NCBI GenBank assembly: GCA_002354135.1
Contig: DEKZ01000315.1
Coordinates: 1 to 8,745 of the forward strand
Reading direction: 5' to 3'
Origin: Massilia sp. UBA2709
GTDB taxonomy: Bacteria; Pseudomonadota; Gammaproteobacteria; Burkholderiales; Burkholderiaceae_D
Length of the DNA stretch: 8,745 nt
Shown here: piece by piece, positions 6,268-8,745 of the stretch
Layout: each line of letters begins with the position of its first letter
How positions within the stretch are numbered: the first letter of the stretch is position 1
The notes under the pieces: generated by a model
Databases searched by the model: none
Seen by the model: the letters and a program-made list of their open reading frames with translations, nothing else
Told to the model about the DNA's origin: nothing
Position numbers and translations under genes: made by a program

Positions 6268-6413
6268 ACCGTAGGGTGGGCGCCCCGTGCCCACGCGGAC
6301 GCATGCATTGTGGCTACGCTGTTCGACGCAAATCACATGACCACCCTCCAACGCTCGCTCAAGCGTCGCGTTGGCTCCGCGTTTCGCGTGGGCACAGCGT
6401 ACCCACCCTACGT
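6268..6413. repeat. Inverted pair of GTAG-type REP units (BIME-like element)
   Basis: Two 27-nt units face each other. The plus-strand unit is 6271-6297 and the minus-strand unit is 6411-6385. Both read GTAGGGTGGG, then C or T, a variable 7-nt loop, then GCCCACGCG. Each can fold alone (GTGGGC or GTGGGT with GCCCAC), preceded by GTAG, the tetranucleotide typical of REPs moved by RAYT transposases. Together they form a long foldback with outer arms 6270-6280 / 6402-6412 and inner arms 6287-6297 / 6385-6395. The 87-nt centre holds a further inverted repeat, CCAACGC (6348-6354) and GCGTTGG (6368-6374). No transposase gene is in the window, and no reading frame across it looks like a real protein. 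Confidence 0.75.
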
Positions 6414-6429
6414 ATCGGCTCCGGCATAG

Positions 6430-6458
6430 TTGCCTGGATTCTGAAGCCGTTTTATAAT
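6430..6458 (+). promoter_or_regulatory. Sigma70 promoter of rpmE2
   Basis: TTGCCT (6430-6435), a 17-base spacer and a perfect TATAAT (6453-6458) make this the best promoter in the window. Transcription would start near 6465, just after the REP pair, giving a leader of about 100 nt. The start would fall within the stem GGGTT / AACCC (6462-6466 and 6476-6480). Confidence 0.75.
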
Positions 6459-6532
6459 CGTGGGTTCAGTACATCAACCCCTGGCAAGTGATCGGCAATC
6501 GGGTCAAGAAGCAGGACGACCGACGAAGTGCT

Positions 6533-6556
6533 GTTTGGCTACCAAACTAACCAAGG
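6533..6556 (+). promoter_or_regulatory. Small hairpin and ribosome binding site in the rpmE2 leader
   Basis: GTTTGG (6533-6538) pairs with CCAAAC (6542-6547) around a 3-nt loop. The Shine-Dalgarno AAGG (6553-6556) follows six bases later and sits seven bases before the ATG. The same TTGG (6535-6538) can instead pair with CCAA at 6551-6554, which overlaps the Shine-Dalgarno. The two pairings are exclusive, so the leader could in principle switch translation. The alternative stem is only four base pairs. Confidence 0.35.
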
Positions 6557-6563
6557 CAAAACC

Positions 6564-6833
6564 ATGAAGACCGATATCCATCCAGAATACCGCGACGTGC
6601 TGTTCCACGACGTGTCGTGCGACTTCAAATTCATCACCCGTTCGACCATCTCGACCCGCGAAACCGGTACCTACGAAGGTAAGGAATACCCGCTGATCAA
6701 GATCGAAGTCTCGGCTGAATCGCACCCGTTCTACACCGGCAAGCACAAGATCGTCGACACCGCCGGCCGCGTCGAGAAGTTCCGCCAGAAGTTCGGTTCG
6801 GTCGGTTCGAAGACCACCGTCGCCAACGGCTAA
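6564..6833 (+). CDS. rpmE2: Large-subunit ribosomal protein L31, type B (zinc-independent)
   Basis: This 89-residue protein is the bL31 component of the 50S subunit, bridging toward the 30S head. The start M-K-x-D-I-H-P-E-Y-R and the segments S-H-P-F-Y-T-G and G-R-V-E-K-F-R-Q-K-F identify type B L31. It has a single cysteine (C19) and lacks the C-x-x-C zinc ligands of type A, so it is the C-minus form. In some bacteria this form is a Zur-controlled spare; here it has a strong promoter, no recognisable Zur box, and a position next to rho that suggests it is the housekeeping copy. The ATG at 6564 is preferred over an in-frame ATG 12 codons upstream, because AAGG is correctly spaced and homologues begin M-K. 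It is a single-gene unit bounded by terminators on both sides. Confidence 0.97.
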   Translation: MKTDIHPEYRDVLFHDVSCDFKFITRSTISTRETGTYEGKEYPLIKIEVSAESHPFYTGKHKIVDTAGRVEKFRQKFGSVGSKTTVANG

Positions 6834-6853
6834 GCACCATATTAAGAAGAGGG

Positions 6854-6887
6854 CCTTTCGGGGCGTCTCCGATGCCCCGAAAGGGGC
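6854..6887 (+). other. First hairpin downstream of rpmE2, with alternative folding
   Basis: CCTTTCGGGGC (6854-6864) and GCCCCGAAAGG (6874-6884) form a perfect 11-bp stem with a 9-nt loop. No T-run follows. The right arm can also fold alone as GCCCC-GAAA-GGGGC (6874-6887), a GNRA tetraloop that competes with the longer stem. It may protect the 3' end or assist the terminators that follow. Confidence 0.55.
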
Positions 6888-6890
6888 TCA

Positions 6891-6922
6891 AAAAGAAGCC
6901 GGTTACCGGCTTCTTTTTTTTT
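6891..6922 (+). terminator. Intrinsic terminator 1 of rpmE2
   Basis: AAAAGAAGCCGG (6891-6902) pairs over 12 bp with CCGGCTTCTTTT (6906-6917) around the loop TTA, and the T-run extends to 6922. It is a strong terminator; the A-rich left arm suggests possible function on both strands. Confidence 0.9.
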
Positions 6923-6930
6923 CTTCGCCC

Positions 6931-6955
6931 AGCCGGTTCCCGGCTACTTTTTTTT
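6931..6955 (+). terminator. Intrinsic terminator 2, a near copy of terminator 1
   Basis: AGCCGG (6931-6936), loop TTC and CCGGCT (6940-6945) are followed by AC and eight T (6948-6955). The stem is the same AGCCGG/CCGGCT as in the preceding terminator, which points to local duplication. It ends just before the presumed promoter of the next gene. Confidence 0.8.
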
Positions 6956-6978
6956 CATCTTTCATTCGCCGCTATACT
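6950..6978 (+). promoter_or_regulatory. Candidate promoter of the membrane glycosyltransferase gene
   Basis: TATACT (6973-6978) is a good -10 box. Seventeen bases upstream lies only TTTTTT (6950-6955), part of the terminator T-run, as a poor -35. Transcription would begin near 6985, about 29 nt before the ATG at 7014. Confidence 0.45.
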
Positions 6979-7013
6979 AGCGCGACATTCATTCCTCTCA
7001 TCAAGACCTATCG

Positions 7014-8738
7014 ATGAAACCAGTCCGCCTCCCCGCCGCCGCCACGCTGGCCCTGCCGCGCTGGGCGCTGTACGCGCTCGGCATGCTGTATATCCTGCCG
7101 GGACTGATCGGCCGCGACCCGTGGAAGGATGACGCCGGCAGCTTCGGCATCATGTGGACGATGGCGCGCGGCGGCCTGCACGACTGGCTCTACCCGAACA
7201 TCGCCGGCCTAGCCGCCACCGAGGAGGGTCCGCTCGCATTCTGGCTGGGCGCCATCTGCATCAAGCTGTTCGGCTGGCTGCTGGGCGACGTGCTGGCCGC
7301 GCGCGTCTCGAACATCGGCATCTTCGTGCTCGGCACCATGTCGCTCTGGTACACCGCCTTCCACCTGGGACGGCGGCCGGAAGCCCAGCCGCTGCGCCTG
7401 GCCTTCGGCGGCCAGCCGGAGCCGGACGACTACGGCCGCACCCTGGCCGACACGGCGGTTCTGGTCTACCTCGGCTCGCTCGGCCTGCTGCTGTACAGCC
7501 ACGAAACCCTGGCCGTCACCCTGCAGGGTTCGCTGCTCGCCTATTTCCTCTACCGCGCGGTGCGCTACATCGAAACCGCCAGCCTGCGCAACGCCGCCCT
7601 GGTCGGCCTGGCGCTGGGCGCCCTGACCCTGGCGCGCGGCCCGCTGTCGCCGCTGGCGCTGGTGGTTGCCCTCTTCCTGGGCACGCGCTTCTTCCGTATG
7701 CCGGCCGGCAACTCGCTGCGCCACCTGGCGCTGGCCAGCGGTGTCGCCGCGCTGTTGACCCTGATCTGGATCCTGCCTGCCAGCATCGTCCAGCCACATG
7801 GCGAGTCGCCGGTGCCAGCCTGGCTGGCCTGGAACGCCGAGCAACTGGCCGTGCCGAGCTGGACCTCGATCAAGGCCTTCTTCCGCGTCGGCGTCTGGTT
7901 CTTCTGGCCAGCCTGGCCTTTTGCAGGCTGGGCGATCTGGGCCTGGCGGCGCGAGCAGAACATGCTGCACATCGTGCTGCCGCTGACCTTCCTCGGCGCC
8001 CTGACCCTGATCACGCTGTGCGACCCCTCGCCGGAAAACGGCGACCTGCTGAAACTCCTGCCGCTGCTGGCCCTGATGGCCGCCTTCGGCCTGCCGACCA
8101 TGAAGCGCGGCGCGATCAATGCGATCGACTGGTTCTCGGTGATGGCGCTGACCACGCTGGCCGCCCTGATCTGGCTGTTCTGGATCGCCAAGCTGACCGG
8201 CTGGCCGGCCAAGCTGTCGCACAATGCACTCAAGCTGGTGCCGGGCTTCAAGCCGGAGTTCGGCATCGTCGCCTTCATCGTCGCCGCCGCCGTGTCGGTC
8301 GGCTGGATCTGGCTGGTGCGCTGGCGCGTGTCGCGCCAGCCCGCAGTGCTGTGGCGCGCCGTGGTGCTGTCTTCGAGCGGACTGATCCTGTTGTGGGTGC
8401 TCCTGATGACGCTGTTCCTGCCGGACCTGAACTACAGCAAGAGCTACGCCGGCGTGGCCCAGGCGATCGCCGCCAAGCTGCCGCCGAACGCGAACTGCAT
8501 CGACACGAACGTGAGCGCGGCGCAACGCGCCTCGTTCGCCTACTTCGGCCGCCTGCCGTTTGCCGGCGTGCAAGGAGAAGGCCAGTGCGACTACGTGCTG
8601 CTGCAGGACAGCGCCAGGACGCGCGGCGAGCGCGACCTGGCGCGCCGCTGGAATACGCGCGGCGCCACGCTGCTCTGGGAAGGCCGCCGCGCATCCGACC
8701 GCGACGAACGCTTCCGCCTGTACCGCCGCGCGCCCTGA
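7014..8738 (+). CDS. Multi-spanning membrane glycosyltransferase-like protein (ArnT/PMT, GT-C fold)
   Basis: The 574-residue protein has about 11-13 hydrophobic segments (for example 15-33, 75-91, 98-117, 145-161, 193-226, 238-257, 286-310, 318-336, 345-361, 371-392, 415-435 and 447-469), then a soluble C-terminal part of about 105 residues, probably periplasmic. The first loop after the first membrane segment reads G-R-D-P-W-K-D-D-A (33-41), then T-E-E-G-P-L-A-F-W (69-77). This matches the layout of ArnT and other GT-C enzymes, which take a sugar from a polyprenyl-phosphate donor, but ArnT has E-K-P where this has E-G-P. C495 and C525 in the tail could form a disulfide. Donor, acceptor and pathway are unknown. 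The ATG at 7014 has a weak AAGA site upstream. The strand and the tandem terminators before it imply a separate transcription unit. The family call is fairly sure; the enzyme activity is not. Confidence 0.75.
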   Translation: MKPVRLPAAATLALPRWALYALGMLYILPGLIGRDPWKDDAGSFGIMWTMARGGLHDWLYPNIAGLAATEEGPLAFWLGAICIKLFGWLLGDVLAARVSNIGIFVLGTMSLWYTAFHLGRRPEAQPLRLAFGGQPEPDDYGRTLADTAVLVYLGSLGLLLYSHETLAVTLQGSLLAYFLYRAVRYIETASLRNAALVGLALGALTLARGPLSPLALVVALFLGTRFFRMPAGNSLRHLALASGVAALLTLIWILPASIVQPHGESPVPAWLAWNAEQLAVPSWTSIKAFFRVGVWFFWPAWPFAGWAIWAWRREQNMLHIVLPLTFLGALTLITLCDPSPENGDLLKLLPLLALMAAFGLPTMKRGAINAIDWFSVMALTTLAALIWLFWIAKLTGWPAKLSHNALKLVPGFKPEFGIVAFIVAAAVSVGWIWLVRWRVSRQPAVLWRAVVLSSSGLILLWVLLMTLFLPDLNYSKSYAGVAQAIAAKLPPNANCIDTNVSAAQRASFAYFGRLPFAGVQGEGQCDYVLLQDSARTRGERDLARRWNTRGATLLWEGRRASDRDERFRLYRRAP

Positions 8739-8745
8739 GGCCGAC

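Noticed and set aside
6445..6465. Zur box at the rpmE2 promoter, expected for some zinc-independent L31 genes
   Set aside because: The sequence around TATAAT is not palindromic and does not match the GTTATA-type Zur operator.
6213..6491. Small open frames across the REP pair (92 and 66 codons)
   Set aside because: They run through the rho terminator and the inverted repeats, have no ribosome binding site and no recognisable product.
7209..8573. Antisense open frame of 454 codons opposite the glycosyltransferase gene
   Set aside because: Q/R/G/A/H-rich shadow of a leucine-rich membrane protein on the other strand; no start signal and no recognisable motif.

Overview
The window looks like a chromosomal, core-genome segment from a high-GC betaproteobacterium. 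The block trxA - rho - rpmE2, the Rho sequence (colinear with E. coli Rho residue for residue in the catalytic core) and the general protein style suggest Burkholderiales, most likely an Oxalobacteraceae relative of Massilia, Duganella or Janthinobacterium. The family-level placement is inference. There is no phage, plasmid or defence cargo.

Layout, left to right. (1) Minus strand, 37-2868: a secreted YtcJ-type amidohydrolase (37-1707), preceded by ada (1801-2868), the bifunctional DNA alkylation-repair methyltransferase and activator. (2) Divergent from ada, hutC (2999-3718), a GntR/UTRA histidine-utilisation repressor that starts at TTG and has no hut catabolic genes beside it here. (3) A stand-alone CheY-like receiver protein (3817-4215). 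(4) The housekeeping block: trxA (4435-4761), rho (4919-6181, followed by a textbook intrinsic terminator) and rpmE2 (6564-6833, zinc-independent L31). (5) A multi-spanning membrane glycosyltransferase-like protein of the ArnT/PMT (GT-C) type (7014-8738).

The non-coding DNA holds most of the surprises. Between rho and rpmE2 lies a pair of 27-nt REP units, each starting GTAG, in inverted orientation (6271-6297 and 6385-6411); a third copy of the same unit is cut by the left edge of the window (1-16). This is the signature of REP sequences mobilised by RAYT transposases. The trxA-rho gap contains a strong hairpin without a T-run and then a C-rich, G-poor stretch running up to the rho start codon, as expected for autogenous control of rho by Rho-dependent termination. 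Downstream of rpmE2 are three consecutive hairpins, two of them near-identical intrinsic terminators. The rpmE2 leader has a good sigma70 promoter and a small hairpin beside the ribosome binding site.

I found no convincing novel multi-gene system. The genes are known families. The observations most worth following are the REP family, the rho leader, the short rpmE2 leader and its tandem terminators, the orphan receiver, and the altered catalytic-loop motif of the glycosyltransferase-like protein.
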